Assembly (NCBI RefSeq): GCF_005845215.1
Contig: NZ_SPHO01000009.1
Location: 62,001-126,000, forward strand
Direction of reading: 5' to 3'
From: Clostridium sp. 1001271st1 H5
GTDB lineage: Bacteria; Bacillota; Clostridia; Lachnospirales; Lachnospiraceae
Length of the DNA stretch: 64,000 nt
Below are positions 34,013-42,338 of the stretch, piece after piece. Both the position numbers and the translations under genes were made by a program. How positions within the stretch are numbered: position 1 is the first letter of the stretch; each line of letters starts with the position of its first letter. Under the pieces are notes generated by a model. The model made no database searches. It saw only the letters and a program-made list of their open reading frames with translations, and was not told the DNA's origin.

Positions 34013-35623
34013 ATGCCAGTCAAATACGTATTCGTAACCGGCGGCGTAGTATCCGGCCTGGGAAAAGGCATCACCGCAGCATCCCTTGGCCGTCTGTTAA
34101 AGGCCAGAGGCTACAAAGTGACCATGCAGAAGTTCGACCCCTACATCAACATCGACCCCGGCACCATGAACCCGGTGCAGCACGGAGAAGTCTTTGTGAC
34201 GGACGATGGCGCTGAGACAGACCTGGACTTAGGACACTATGAGCGTTTCATCGATGAGAGCCTTACCAGAAACTCCAACGTCACCACAGGCAAGGTCTAC
34301 TGGACGGTCCTGCAAAAGGAACGCCGCGGAGACTTCGGCGGCGGAACCGTACAGGTAATCCCCCATATTACCAACGAAATCAAAAGCCGTTTTCACCGCA
34401 ACTACACGGAAAAGGAAACGGAAATCGCCATCATCGAGGTCGGCGGCACGGTAGGCGACATCGAAAGCCAGCCCTTTCTGGAGGCCATCCGCCAGTTCCA
34501 GCATGAGGCAGGCCCCGGCAACACATGCATCATCCATGTAACTCTTATCCCTTATCTGAAAGCCTCAGAAGAGCTTAAGACCAAGCCGACTCAGGCCAGC
34601 GTAAAAGACCTTCAGGGAATGGGCATCCAGCCCGATATCCTTGTCTGCCGCTCCGAACTCCCCCTGGACGACGGCATCAAGACGAAAATCGCCCAATTCT
34701 GCAATGTTCCCAAACATCACGTACTCCAGAACCTGGATGTGGACGTGCTCTATGAAGTCCCCCTTGTAATGGAGGAAGAGCATCTGGCCCAGTCTGCCTG
34801 TGAATGCCTGGACCTGCCCTGCCCTGAACCGGACCTGACAGACTGGAAGGCCATGATAGACGCATGGAAGCATCCGGAACAGGATGTGACTATTGCTCTG
34901 GTAGGCAAATACATCCAGCTTCACGATGCCTACATTTCCGTGGTGGAGGCCCTGAAGCACGGAGGCGTTGCCAACCGTGCCTCTGTCCATATCAAATGGG
35001 TGGACTCCGAGACAGTCACCCCGGAAAATGCCTCTGAAATCTTCAAAGACATCCATGGCATCCTGGTTCCCGGCGGCTTTGGCGACCGCGGCATCGACGG
35101 AAAGATTTACGCCATCCAGTATGCCCGGGAACACAGCATACCATTCCTGGGACTTTGCCTGGGAATGCAGCTGTCCATTGTGGAATTTGCCAGAAATGTG
35201 GCCGGGTACGCAGACGCCCACAGCGTGGAGCTGAATCCCGCCACCACCCATCCCGTTATCCATCTCATGCCGGAGCAGAACGGAGTGGAGGACATCGGCG
35301 GCACCCTGCGGCTGGGCTCCTATCCCTGTGTCCTGGACAAGACCTCCAAAGCCTATGGACTGTACAATGAGTCCACCATCCATGAGCGCCACAGACACCG
35401 CTACGAGGTCAATAACGACTACCGGACAGCGCTTGCAAAATGCGGCATGATGCTCTCCGGCCTGTCCCCTGACGGACGGATTGTGGAAATGATAGAGCTT
35501 CCGGACCATCCCTGGTTTATTGCCACCCAGGCCCATCCCGAGCTCAAATCCAGGCCCAACCGGCCCCATCCCTTATTTAAAGGATTTATTGAGGCTGCTC
35601 TAAAGGAAAAAAACCAGAAATAA
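34013..35623 (+). CDS. pyrG: CTP synthase
   Basis: A 536-residue enzyme that makes CTP from UTP, glutamine and ATP. The N-terminal synthetase domain begins [20 protein letters not shown]. The C-terminal glutamine amidotransferase domain has the nucleophile in GLCLGMQ and the His/Glu pair in QAHPEL. AAAAGGAGG lies before the ATG. Length and layout are standard. It is divergent from ftsH. Confidence 0.98.
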   Translation: MPVKYVFVTGGVVSGLGKGITAASLGRLLKARGYKVTMQKFDPYINIDPGTMNPVQHGEVFVTDDGAETDLDLGHYERFIDESLTRNSNVTTGKVYWTVLQKERRGDFGGGTVQVIPHITNEIKSRFHRNYTEKETEIAIIEVGGTVGDIESQPFLEAIRQFQHEAGPGNTCIIHVTLIPYLKASEELKTKPTQASVKDLQGMGIQPDILVCRSELPLDDGIKTKIAQFCNVPKHHVLQNLDVDVLYEVPLVMEEEHLAQSACECLDLPCPEPDLTDWKAMIDAWKHPEQDVTIALVGKYIQLHDAYISVVEALKHGGVANRASVHIKWVDSETVTPENASEIFKDIHGILVPGGFGDRGIDGKIYAIQYAREHSIPFLGLCLGMQLSIVEFARNVAGYADAHSVELNPATTHPVIHLMPEQNGVEDIGGTLRLGSYPCVLDKTSKAYGLYNESTIHERHRHRYEVNNDYRTALAKCGMMLSGLSPDGRIVEMIELPDHPWFIATQAHPELKSRPNRPHPLFKGFIEAALKEKNQK

Positions 35624-35771
35624 CATGATATCTCAAAATCCCCCTGAGCAGGACAGCTATTTTGAAAGAAATGGCTGCCCTGCTTTCAATTTACCAGTAT
35701 GAGTCCTCTGCCTTGGCGCAAACTATATTTGAGAATCAATCAAAAACACACCACAAGGAGGTGAAATCCAA

Positions 35772-35936
35772 TTGGAACACAAGGAAAAAGACGATTTTGA
35801 CGTTGACATACAAGCCTGCTCCACCATGGACTGTACAGGCCTGATACCTTCCCTGCCTCAGGACGAGGCGGAAAAGGAAGCCTATGAGGATCTCTATCCC
35901 TATGTAACCAAGGCTGTCTCATCAGACAAGGAATAA
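35772..35936 (+). CDS. Small acidic protein of 54 residues with a TTG start
   Basis: This small gene has no ATG. A full AAGGAGGTG (35757-35765) is followed after seven bases by TTG and an open frame to TAA at 35934. The product is acidic, with the core CSTMDCTGLIPSLPQ and a helix-like EAEKEAYEDLYPYV. The two Cys, five residues apart, might bind metal or form a disulphide. I do not recognise the family. It sits alone between pyrG and the amino-acid transporter terminator, 148 bases after pyrG. The combination of perfect ribosome site, frame and amino-acid pattern makes a real gene likely. Confidence 0.65.
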   Translation: MEHKEKDDFDVDIQACSTMDCTGLIPSLPQDEAEKEAYEDLYPYVTKAVSSDKE

Positions 35937-35957
35937 AGCAGCAGCCCGGCACAAATA

Positions 35958-35991
35958 AAAACGGAGCCGGGACATCTGCCTCCGCTCCGTT
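35958..35991 (-). terminator. Terminator after the polar amino-acid ABC operon
   Basis: AACGGAGC (35960-35967) pairs with GCTCCGTT (35984-35991). On the minus strand TTTTTATTT follows. It ends transcripts from the ATPase gene at 36084 and may also stop the small gene read from the other side. Confidence 0.65.
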
Positions 35992-36029
35992 TCCATCTCA
36001 TCTGTCATACTATTATACTGCTATTGCAG

Positions 36030-36085
36030 TCTGCATCTGCCAACTGCAATCTTATAATCTGTATCTGCATCCGCCAACCGCAATC
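36030..36085. repeat. Imperfect 22-bp direct repeat
   Basis: Two 22-bp copies (36030-36051 and 36064-36085), both beginning TCTGCATC and ending GCAATC, differ at two positions. The second runs into the stop codon of the ATPase gene. It looks like a local duplication; no function is apparent. Confidence 0.7.
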
Positions 36086-36827
36086 ACCCGTGCATAAACC
36101 TGCTCAAAAACTCCTGGGTCTGAAGCTGTTTAGGCGAACCGAATATCTGGGAGGGCTCTCCCTCCTCCACAATCACGCCGCCGGCCATAAATGCCACATG
36201 GCTGGATACATCCCTGGCAAAAGCCATTTCGTGTGTGACGATAATCATGGTAAGGCCCTCTCCGGCCAGCTTGCGCATGACCTCCAGCACCTCGCCCACC
36301 ATCTGCGGGTCCAATGCAGATGTGGGCTCGTCAAAAAGCAGTACCTCAGGTTCCATGGCCAATGCCCTTGCTATGGCCACCCTCTGTTTCTGTCCGCCGG
36401 AAAGCTGTCTGGGCTTTGCATTGATATAGGGAGCCATCCCCACCTTCTCCAGGTAGTACATGGCATTCTTATGGGCATCTGTCTTGTTCTTCTTAAGAAC
36501 CTTTACCTGTCCGATGATACAGTTCTCCAGCACAGTCATGTTGTTGAACAGATTAAAACTCTGGAACACCATGCCCACCTTGGAGCGGTACTGGGGCGCA
36601 TTAACCTTTTTATCGGCAATATCCGTTCCATGGTACATGATTTCACCTGTGGTAGGCGTCTCCAAAAGATTCAGACATCGGAGCAGGGTGGATTTTCCGG
36701 AACCTGAAGCTCCGATGATGCAGGTCACATCTCCGCTGCTGACTGAAAAGTCAATATCCTTGAGCACGGGATTGGTACCGAAGGTTTTGCTCAAATGACG
36801 GATTTCTAATATTCTGTCTCCTTTCAT
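36084..36827 (-). CDS. Polar amino-acid ABC transporter ATPase (GlnQ/ArtP type)
   Basis: A 247-residue ATPase with Walker A GASGSGKST, signature LSGGQKQRVAIARAL and Walker B VLLFDEPTSALDP, typical of the PAAT family. Its ATG overlaps the permease stop (ATGA), so the two are coupled. It is the last gene of a three-gene operon with the permease and the binding lipoprotein. Confidence 0.95.
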   Translation of the reverse strand: MKGDRILEIRHLSKTFGTNPVLKDIDFSVSSGDVTCIIGASGSGKSTLLRCLNLLETPTTGEIMYHGTDIADKKVNAPQYRSKVGMVFQSFNLFNNMTVLENCIIGQVKVLKKNKTDAHKNAMYYLEKVGMAPYINAKPRQLSGGQKQRVAIARALAMEPEVLLFDEPTSALDPQMVGEVLEVMRKLAGEGLTMIIVTHEMAFARDVSSHVAFMAGGVIVEEGEPSQIFGSPKQLQTQEFLSRFMHG

Positions 36828-37627
36828 CGCGCATCCTCCTTCTTCTTATCCTTCTCATCCGGGAACCGGTACATACCGCTGGTATGGGCCAGGGTATCGG
36901 TGGTGGCCAGGTCGTAGTTGTCCGCGCCGTCCATCCGGTTTTCCCACCAGCGCAGGATTCTGGAACAGGTGAATGTCATGATGAAATATACAATCATGGT
37001 GATGGTATATGCCTCGAAATTCATGTACAGGGCTCCTGCTGCTGCCTTGGTCTTATACAGCAGCTCCGTGACGCCGATAACAGAGAGCACGCAGCTGTCC
37101 TTGATATTGATAATCAGGTTGTTGCCAATCTGGGGCATGATGTTCCTCAGAGCCTGGGGCAGAATCACATAGAGCATGGTCTGTACATGGGTCATGCCGA
37201 TGGCCTTTGCTCCCTCTGTCTGTCCCGGGTCAATGGAAAGAATTCCGCCGCGGACCGTCTCAGCCATGTAAGCGCCTGTATTGATGGAAAGAATAAAATA
37301 AGCAGCGCCCCACATGGACATATTGATTCCTAACATGGGCAGAAGCCCGTAATAAATAAACATGGCCTGGGCCATCATGGGTGTTCCGCGGAAGAACTCC
37401 ACATAGGCGTTCAGAATCAGTTTCACGACCCAGAGTACAGCCCTCTTTACCGGGTTGTCTCCCCGTTCATTCGGTATGGTCTGGACTATACCCACGGCAA
37501 AGCCTATGATACAGCCCACCAGGGTACCTACCAGGGCAATCTTAAGGCTGACGCCTGCGCCCTGGAGCATTGACATACCGTATCGGTTGAATACGACCAT
37601 AACACGGCCGAAAAAGTCTGTTGGCAT
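36824..37627 (-). CDS. Polar amino-acid ABC transporter permease
   Basis: A 267-residue membrane protein with about five segments. The characteristic EAA loop region is present, as in AETVRGGILSIDPGQTEGAK and IMPQIGNNLIINIKDSC, and FFRGTPMMAQ marks the polar amino-acid family. The single permease probably works as a homodimer. It has a cytoplasmic C-terminal tail rich in Lys/Asp. It is followed by the ATPase with a 4-base overlap. Confidence 0.95.
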   Translation of the reverse strand: MPTDFFGRVMVVFNRYGMSMLQGAGVSLKIALVGTLVGCIIGFAVGIVQTIPNERGDNPVKRAVLWVVKLILNAYVEFFRGTPMMAQAMFIYYGLLPMLGINMSMWGAAYFILSINTGAYMAETVRGGILSIDPGQTEGAKAIGMTHVQTMLYVILPQALRNIMPQIGNNLIINIKDSCVLSVIGVTELLYKTKAAAGALYMNFEAYTITMIVYFIMTFTCSRILRWWENRMDGADNYDLATTDTLAHTSGMYRFPDEKDKKKEDAR

Positions 37628-37722
37628 ATCCCTTCTCCTTACTCTTTAACGTACTTTCGCCTGCCGGCAATGCCATCTTTCTGCAAATCAGTTGCTTATC
37701 CCTCTGCAGATGAACCTGCGTA

Positions 37723-38670
37723 TTAATTTGCCAGAGGCTGAACAGAGATAGCTTCGTCCATCATCTTGGAGAAGTCATCCTTTGTCATCTTTGTGAGGAC
37801 GCTGTTAATGGCATCCTTTAACTCCGTATTGCCCTTCTTTAAGGAAATACCGATATTGATATCTTCATCCGTTACCTGGAAATCAGCATCGCCGCCGCCA
37901 AACTCAATCATCTTGAAGTTAGGATAAGCGATGAGAGCGCCCTTGCCTGTAGGCTGGTCAGTAACAACCAGGTCGCACTTGTCGGCGTTTAAGGACATCA
38001 GCATGTCAGGAGCGCTGGCAGTTGCAGCCAGTACATTGGCATCCTGAATCTGAGGCAGACAGGTGTTGTACCAGATGGTGCTCTGCTGGGACGTACAGGT
38101 GGCACCCGCCAGGTCTGCAACGCTCTTGGCATCTGCATACTTGCTGCCTTCCTTTACCAGAGTAACGATGGTTGCATAGTAATATGGCTCAGTGAAATCC
38201 ACTGCCTGAAGGCGCTCGGAGGTAATGGACTGTCCTGCGATAACACAGTCAACCTGTCCTGTGGTGACAGCCGGAATCAGGGAATCCCAGTCCAGACGTA
38301 CGATTTCCAGGTCATATCCCAGTTCCTCACAAATCTTTTTTGCCATCATAACATCATATCCATAAGCAAACTCATTGCTGTCAGCAATAGCCACTGCACC
38401 GTTGGAATCATCCGGCTGCGTCCAGTTGTAAGGCGCGTATGCACATTCCATGGCCACGCGCAGCGTCTTCTTCTCTCCGCTGTCTGCGGCTGCCGTGGTA
38501 CCGGCTGCGGCGTCGCCCTCTGCCTTGGCATCGCCGGCTGCAGCTGCTGTCTCTGCCTTTGTGTCTGCTGCTGTTGCTGCTGTACTGCCTCCGCCGCAGG
38601 CTGTCAGGGAACCGGCAGCAAGGACGCCGGCCAGAATCAGGCCTAAAACTTTCTTTGCACTCATTTTCAT
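37723..38670 (-). CDS. Polar amino-acid binding lipoprotein
   Basis: A 315-residue family-3 solute-binding protein. The signal peptide ends in the lipobox LTAC, followed by a low-complexity Ala/Thr/Lys spacer of about 45 residues. The ligand domain starts near TLRVAMECAYAPYNWTQ and includes GYDVMMAKKICEELGYDLEI. The ATG at 38670 has AGGAGAG upstream. It is the first gene of the operon and is expressed from a promoter with a 170-base leader. The amino acid carried is unknown. Confidence 0.93.
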   Translation of the reverse strand: MKMSAKKVLGLILAGVLAAGSLTACGGGSTAATAADTKAETAAAAGDAKAEGDAAAGTTAAADSGEKKTLRVAMECAYAPYNWTQPDDSNGAVAIADSNEFAYGYDVMMAKKICEELGYDLEIVRLDWDSLIPAVTTGQVDCVIAGQSITSERLQAVDFTEPYYYATIVTLVKEGSKYADAKSVADLAGATCTSQQSTIWYNTCLPQIQDANVLAATASAPDMLMSLNADKCDLVVTDQPTGKGALIAYPNFKMIEFGGGDADFQVTDEDINIGISLKKGNTELKDAINSVLTKMTKDDFSKMMDEAISVQPLAN

Positions 38671-38984
38671 AATAATCTCTCCTCTTAAAAATATTCCCGG
38701 CTTTACTGTCTAAGAAAAAAGCCACACCCATCCACACAGGTATGACTCCACTGTCATCTGATGACCGGCAATCCCTAAACAGCTAAAACCTTGCCCTATT
38801 AAACACGGCGCACTTTCATTTCTTAAGCATACATGCGCCTAACGTGCTAAGTATAACATAACTCGTCCTGTTTTCCAATACCCAAATACGTTTTTTTATG
38901 CAGGAAAAAGGTATAAATACTTGTAAAAACAGCCATAAATCCTTTAACTGGGAATTCATGGCTGTCATATATAATCACTTTCTG
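38671..38984 (-). promoter_or_regulatory. Promoter and leader of the polar amino-acid ABC operon
   Basis: The 314-base gap has no gene. On the minus strand a -35 TTGGAA (38873-38878), 17-bp spacer and -10 TATACT (38850-38855) give a leader of about 170 bases. The leader includes the perfect inverted repeat GTCATCAGATGAC near 38756 and a six-T run just after GGTGTGGC near 38715. Attenuation is possible, but a convincing terminator stem was not found. The left side holds the sortase terminator. Confidence 0.6.
38925..38965 (-). terminator. Terminator of the sortase gene
   Basis: ACAGCCAT (38929-38936) pairs with ATGGCTGT (38958-38965). The minus strand continues with TTTTTAC. It lies 20 bases beyond the sortase stop. 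Confidence 0.7.
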
Positions 38985-39893
38985 CTATTTATTTTCCTTT
39001 GTTCCGGCTGCTGTTTCCTGACCGGCTTCCTGGGTCCCTTCCCCGGCCTTGTCCCCCATCAGTTCATCCATGCGCTGTAAGAATGCATCATCAGGCTGGA
39101 TTTGATTTCCGTCCTCATCCACCTCCACGGCAAACAGGAACGTCCTGGCATCGTTGATTTCGTAGCTGCATGTAACCAGAGTATACAGTGTCCTGGCCGG
39201 ATATGTAATCTCCTGGCTGTAGCCGCAGGGCTTCACCATCTCATGCACAAAGGCGTCAAAGGATTCCTGGGATTTGAACCTGGTCTTGCGCACAATGGGC
39301 TGGGCCTCCCCGTAATAGGCAGCCACTGCCTTTAACCTGATTTCCCGGTCAGGCGTATAGATGCTGAAAAACTGGTGCTCTTTAAAATACGCCTCGTCCT
39401 TATAACGGTTTACATCCTTGAACATGCTTCCGTTCTTCATATTATGGCCGTACAGCACATTGTTGCGTCCCACAAAATCGCCCTGGCTCTCGAAGTCCAG
39501 GTAAATGGCGCCTGCAATATTCTCCTTGCCGTAAAAATCATGATTCAGGTAGAAATCGTTGTCCTCTCCCTGTACAATGGGATAATCGATGTTGGTATCC
39601 GGCACACGAATCCATCCAATGGTATCCGGATTCTCCTTCATCAGTTCCTCAAAGTTAATTGGGGATACATAGGGTTCTGTCTCCGGCTCCGCAGGGCCGG
39701 GCTCTGTCACTGCCTCTGCGGACGGCTGCGGGGTTGTCTCCCTGGCCAGTTCGGCCAGCCGTTCATATTCCTCCCTGGTCCTCTTGTCCTCCAGCCAGCT
39801 GTGGACGCTCATGGCGCCGCTTACCAGCATGATGGCCAGCAATACAAGGATGATGACGCCCCGTATCCTGCTATTTCCTTTTTTCTGATTCAT
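38985..39893 (-). CDS. srtB: Class B sortase
   Basis: A 302-residue membrane-anchored transpeptidase. A single N-terminal anchor (about 13-31) is followed by a Pro/Glu-rich spacer and the sortase B barrel. The catalytic His lies in VLYGHNM, the Cys in TLVTCSY and the Arg in DARTFLF. It would cut a sorting motif in secreted proteins and link them to the wall. No substrate with a sorting signal is visible nearby. A Glu/Thr-rich C-terminal extension of about 30 residues is present. Confidence 0.93.
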   Translation of the reverse strand: MNQKKGNSRIRGVIILVLLAIMLVSGAMSVHSWLEDKRTREEYERLAELARETTPQPSAEAVTEPGPAEPETEPYVSPINFEELMKENPDTIGWIRVPDTNIDYPIVQGEDNDFYLNHDFYGKENIAGAIYLDFESQGDFVGRNNVLYGHNMKNGSMFKDVNRYKDEAYFKEHQFFSIYTPDREIRLKAVAAYYGEAQPIVRKTRFKSQESFDAFVHEMVKPCGYSQEITYPARTLYTLVTCSYEINDARTFLFAVEVDEDGNQIQPDDAFLQRMDELMGDKAGEGTQEAGQETAAGTKENK

Positions 39894-39919
39894 AGATGAT
39901 TATATGTCCTTTCCTGCTG

Positions 39920-40780
39920 TCATCCCATATGGCCGGAGGCCGCTTTAAGCTCCCCATTCCATCCTTCGCTGTCAGCCACTGCCTCCTGTATCAGAAGCAG
40001 CATCTCCAAAAAGCTGCGGAAACTAATCTGCCTGCGCTTCTCCTTCCAGCAGATGGTTCCCTGCCAGGTGGCGTTCCGTCTGAACATGACCCTTATGACA
40101 AAGGTCATGGGACCAAAGCCTTCTGCATTGACCATGACGCTTCTGGGAATGATGATGCTGCCCTTCTCCTCTCCTTCCGGAAGAGGCAGAAGGAGGCGTT
40201 CCACTTCATCCCTGAGCTCAAACTCACTGGCAAATTCCCGCCGGTCCGGCACCGCCGGATGGGATACGTCCCCGCCCATGACGAAATGACTGAAATTCCG
40301 CACAGCCACCTCACACATCCGCTTGCCCAGGCCGTGGATGATATCACTTCCGCATCCGAGAGAACGGTCCAGATAATCCATCAGCTCCAAAAAGCTCTGA
40401 AAGGAATAGGTGCTGCCGTTTCTCAAATCCATTATATCACCCTGCCATGTGGAATGAAACCTGTATTTCACATGAAGACTGAACTCGGCCAGTTTTCCCT
40501 GTATCCGCTTTTTTCCGGACTCATCCCCGCACCGCAAGGATACCCCGGCGTGGTTCATCCCCACAAAGGACCTCTGGTCCACACTCTTCATGGGATAGCG
40601 GAGTTCATCGTACAGGTTTTCCAGGCAGATGGCCATCTCTGAGATACAGCCAAAGGGCATTGCCTCCTCCAGGCTGTCATGATAAAGCCTCCCCTGTAAC
40701 AGGCGGCCATCAAAACTGTCAATGGCTACATTTACATATTTGTATGAATCCGGTAGGGCCCCTGTTTTTGCAATCGACAT
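39920..40780 (-). CDS. Protein of unknown function with repeated WQG motifs
   Basis: I do not recognise a named family. The 286-residue product has an internal duplication. Residues 99-140 and 226-268 both follow the pattern hydrophobic strand, Arg, TWQG, then SF(Q/R)SFLE and a helix. The N-terminal 25-60 region (LLQGRLYH...ISEMAICLENLYDE) may be a third degenerate copy. There is no signal peptide or membrane segment. It is divergent from a BTAD-type activator. Its -10 TATAAT (40838-40843) has no good -35 but is preceded by two perfect 11-bp direct repeats, so it is probably a target of that activator. Confidence 0.75.
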   Translation of the reverse strand: MSIAKTGALPDSYKYVNVAIDSFDGRLLQGRLYHDSLEEAMPFGCISEMAICLENLYDELRYPMKSVDQRSFVGMNHAGVSLRCGDESGKKRIQGKLAEFSLHVKYRFHSTWQGDIMDLRNGSTYSFQSFLELMDYLDRSLGCGSDIIHGLGKRMCEVAVRNFSHFVMGGDVSHPAVPDRREFASEFELRDEVERLLLPLPEGEEKGSIIIPRSVMVNAEGFGPMTFVIRVMFRRNATWQGTICWKEKRRQISFRSFLEMLLLIQEAVADSEGWNGELKAASGHMG

Positions 40781-40830
40781 ATATTCACCTGCTTTTCTCT
40801 AATAAATTGACATAGTAATCCCATTAAACC

Positions 40831-40936
40831 TGTTATCATTATAACAGCCTCCGGTTACAATCCGGTTACAAAAGTACAGGGCACTACTTTTTTATGTATT
40901 TTTTTTCTGGACAATTATGGTTCTGGTTAGTATACT
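40831..40936. promoter_or_regulatory. Divergent promoters with two 11-bp direct repeats (SARP-type site)
   Basis: TCCGGTTACAA occurs twice in immediate succession (40850-40860, 40861-40871). Read on the minus strand, the repeats end six bases before a perfect -10 TATAAT (40838-40843) that lacks a -35. This is the layout used by SARP/BTAD activators, which bind 11-bp-spaced repeats over the -35 region. On the plus strand the activator has its own promoter, -35 TGGACA (40908-40913), 17-bp spacer, -10 TATACT (40931-40936). TGTTATCATTATAACA (40831-40846) is an additional inverted repeat over the minus-strand -10. Confidence 0.7.
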
Positions 40937-40975
40937 TATCTTAGAGTGACCCCGCTTTTGCAAAGGAGAGCAGAC

Positions 40976-42211
40976 ATGAATGCATCCGTTATGGAAGACA
41001 GACCAACAATTTATATAAAAACCCTGGGCGGATTTTCCCTCAGGGTTGGCGATAAAGAGATAACCGACAACAGCAACCAGTCAAAAAAGCCATGGTGTCT
41101 CCTGGAATATCTGGTTGTATTCCAGAAGAAATCCATCAGTCCCGGCGAACTTATCAACATCGTGTGGGCCGACGACCCCGGCGTCAACCCGGGCGGCGCC
41201 CTGAAGACCCTGATGTTCCGCAGCCGCAAGCTGCTTGAACCCCTGGGGATTCCTCCCCAGAAGCTGCTGGTCCAGCAGCGGGGCTCCTATTGCTGGACAC
41301 AGGATTATCCATCTGTCCTGGACATTGACCAGTTTGAGTCCATCTGCACCCGGGTGCTGAATCAGGATATGGGAGAAGATGAAGCCCTGGAGCTGTGCCT
41401 TGAAGGGCTGGAGCTGTACAAGGGGGATTTCCTTCCCAAATCCGAATATGAATCCTGGGTCATCCCCATCAGTACATACTACCATTCCCTGTACCAGAAG
41501 CTGGTCTATAAGACAGTGGAGCTGCTTACTAAGAAGGAAGACTTCTCCAGGATAACCTCCATCTGCCAGACAGCTGTGGGAATTGAACCCTTTGATGAAG
41601 AATTCCACTATCACCTGGTTTACTCCCTCTACAGGGACGGCCACACCAGCCAGGCCATTGAAGAATACAACCATACCCTGGACCTGTTTTATAATGAATT
41701 CTCCATCTCGCCGTCAGACCATTTTAAGGATTTGTATAAGGCTATCCGCAGCAAGGAACAGGGCATCAACACCAATCTGGATTCCATACAGGAAACCCTT
41801 AAGGAGGAAGCCTCCGGAGGTGCATTTTACTGTGAATATCCCGTATTCCATGACCTGTTCCAGCTGGAACGCAGGGCCATTGAGCGCACAGGTGATTCCA
41901 TCTATTTGTGTCTGCTCACCATCGGCGACCTGGATGGACGGGTCCCCAAAACAACGGTCCTCAGCAAGGCCATGGAGCATCTGAACAGTGCCATCCGCGA
42001 TTCCCTGCGGTGCAGCGACGTGTACACCCGCTACAGCATCAGCCAGTACATTATCCTCCTTCCTACTGTGACCATGGAAAAGGGAGAGATGGTCATGAAG
42101 CGGATACTGGGCAATTTCCGCAGGCTCTACAGCCGCAAGGACCTGGTTGTGGATTACAAGCTTCAGCCCGTACTTCCCTGGGAGCGAACCCCGGCAGGTA
42201 TCCGGGAGTAA
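40976..42211 (+). CDS. BTAD (SARP-like) transcriptional activator
   Basis: A 411-residue regulator. Residues about 10-105 form an OmpR-like winged helix (IYIKTLGGFSLRVGDKEI, ALKTLMFRSRKLL). A bacterial transcriptional activation domain of TPR-like helices follows (about 110-260, YKGDFLPKSEYESWV, FDEEFHYHLVYSLYRDGH). The last 120 residues resemble a degenerate nucleotide-cyclase-like domain (CSDVYTRYSISQYIILLP). The start at 40976 is fixed by AAAGGAG seven bases upstream. It is divergent from the WQG-repeat gene, and the shared promoter contains 11-bp direct repeats of the SARP type. Confidence 0.85.
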   Translation: MNASVMEDRPTIYIKTLGGFSLRVGDKEITDNSNQSKKPWCLLEYLVVFQKKSISPGELINIVWADDPGVNPGGALKTLMFRSRKLLEPLGIPPQKLLVQQRGSYCWTQDYPSVLDIDQFESICTRVLNQDMGEDEALELCLEGLELYKGDFLPKSEYESWVIPISTYYHSLYQKLVYKTVELLTKKEDFSRITSICQTAVGIEPFDEEFHYHLVYSLYRDGHTSQAIEEYNHTLDLFYNEFSISPSDHFKDLYKAIRSKEQGINTNLDSIQETLKEEASGGAFYCEYPVFHDLFQLERRAIERTGDSIYLCLLTIGDLDGRVPKTTVLSKAMEHLNSAIRDSLRCSDVYTRYSISQYIILLPTVTMEKGEMVMKRILGNFRRLYSRKDLVVDYKLQPVLPWERTPAGIRE

Positions 42212-42244
42212 AGGATGTATGACAATTTCACATTCATAAATGAA

Positions 42245-42288
42245 AAAGCTGCAGGATTATCCTCCATGGGATTTTCTCCTGCAGCTTT
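42245..42288 (+). terminator. Terminator after the BTAD activator gene
   Basis: A 12-bp perfect stem AAAGCTGCAGGA (42245-42256) / TCCTGCAGCTTT (42277-42288) is followed by CTTTG. It lies 33 bases beyond the stop. Confidence 0.75.
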
Positions 42289-42338
42289 CTTTGATGACAT
42301 CCGGACTACTCCGGTTCCACCTGCGGCCCTGCCGCAAA

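Noticed and set aside
35662..35844. 60-codon ATG frame downstream of pyrG
   Set aside because: It overlaps the better supported TTG-start gene in another frame and has no ribosome site.
36030..36085. Possible CRISPR-like or attachment repeat
   Set aside because: Only two imperfect copies 34 bases apart, no array and no integrase nearby.
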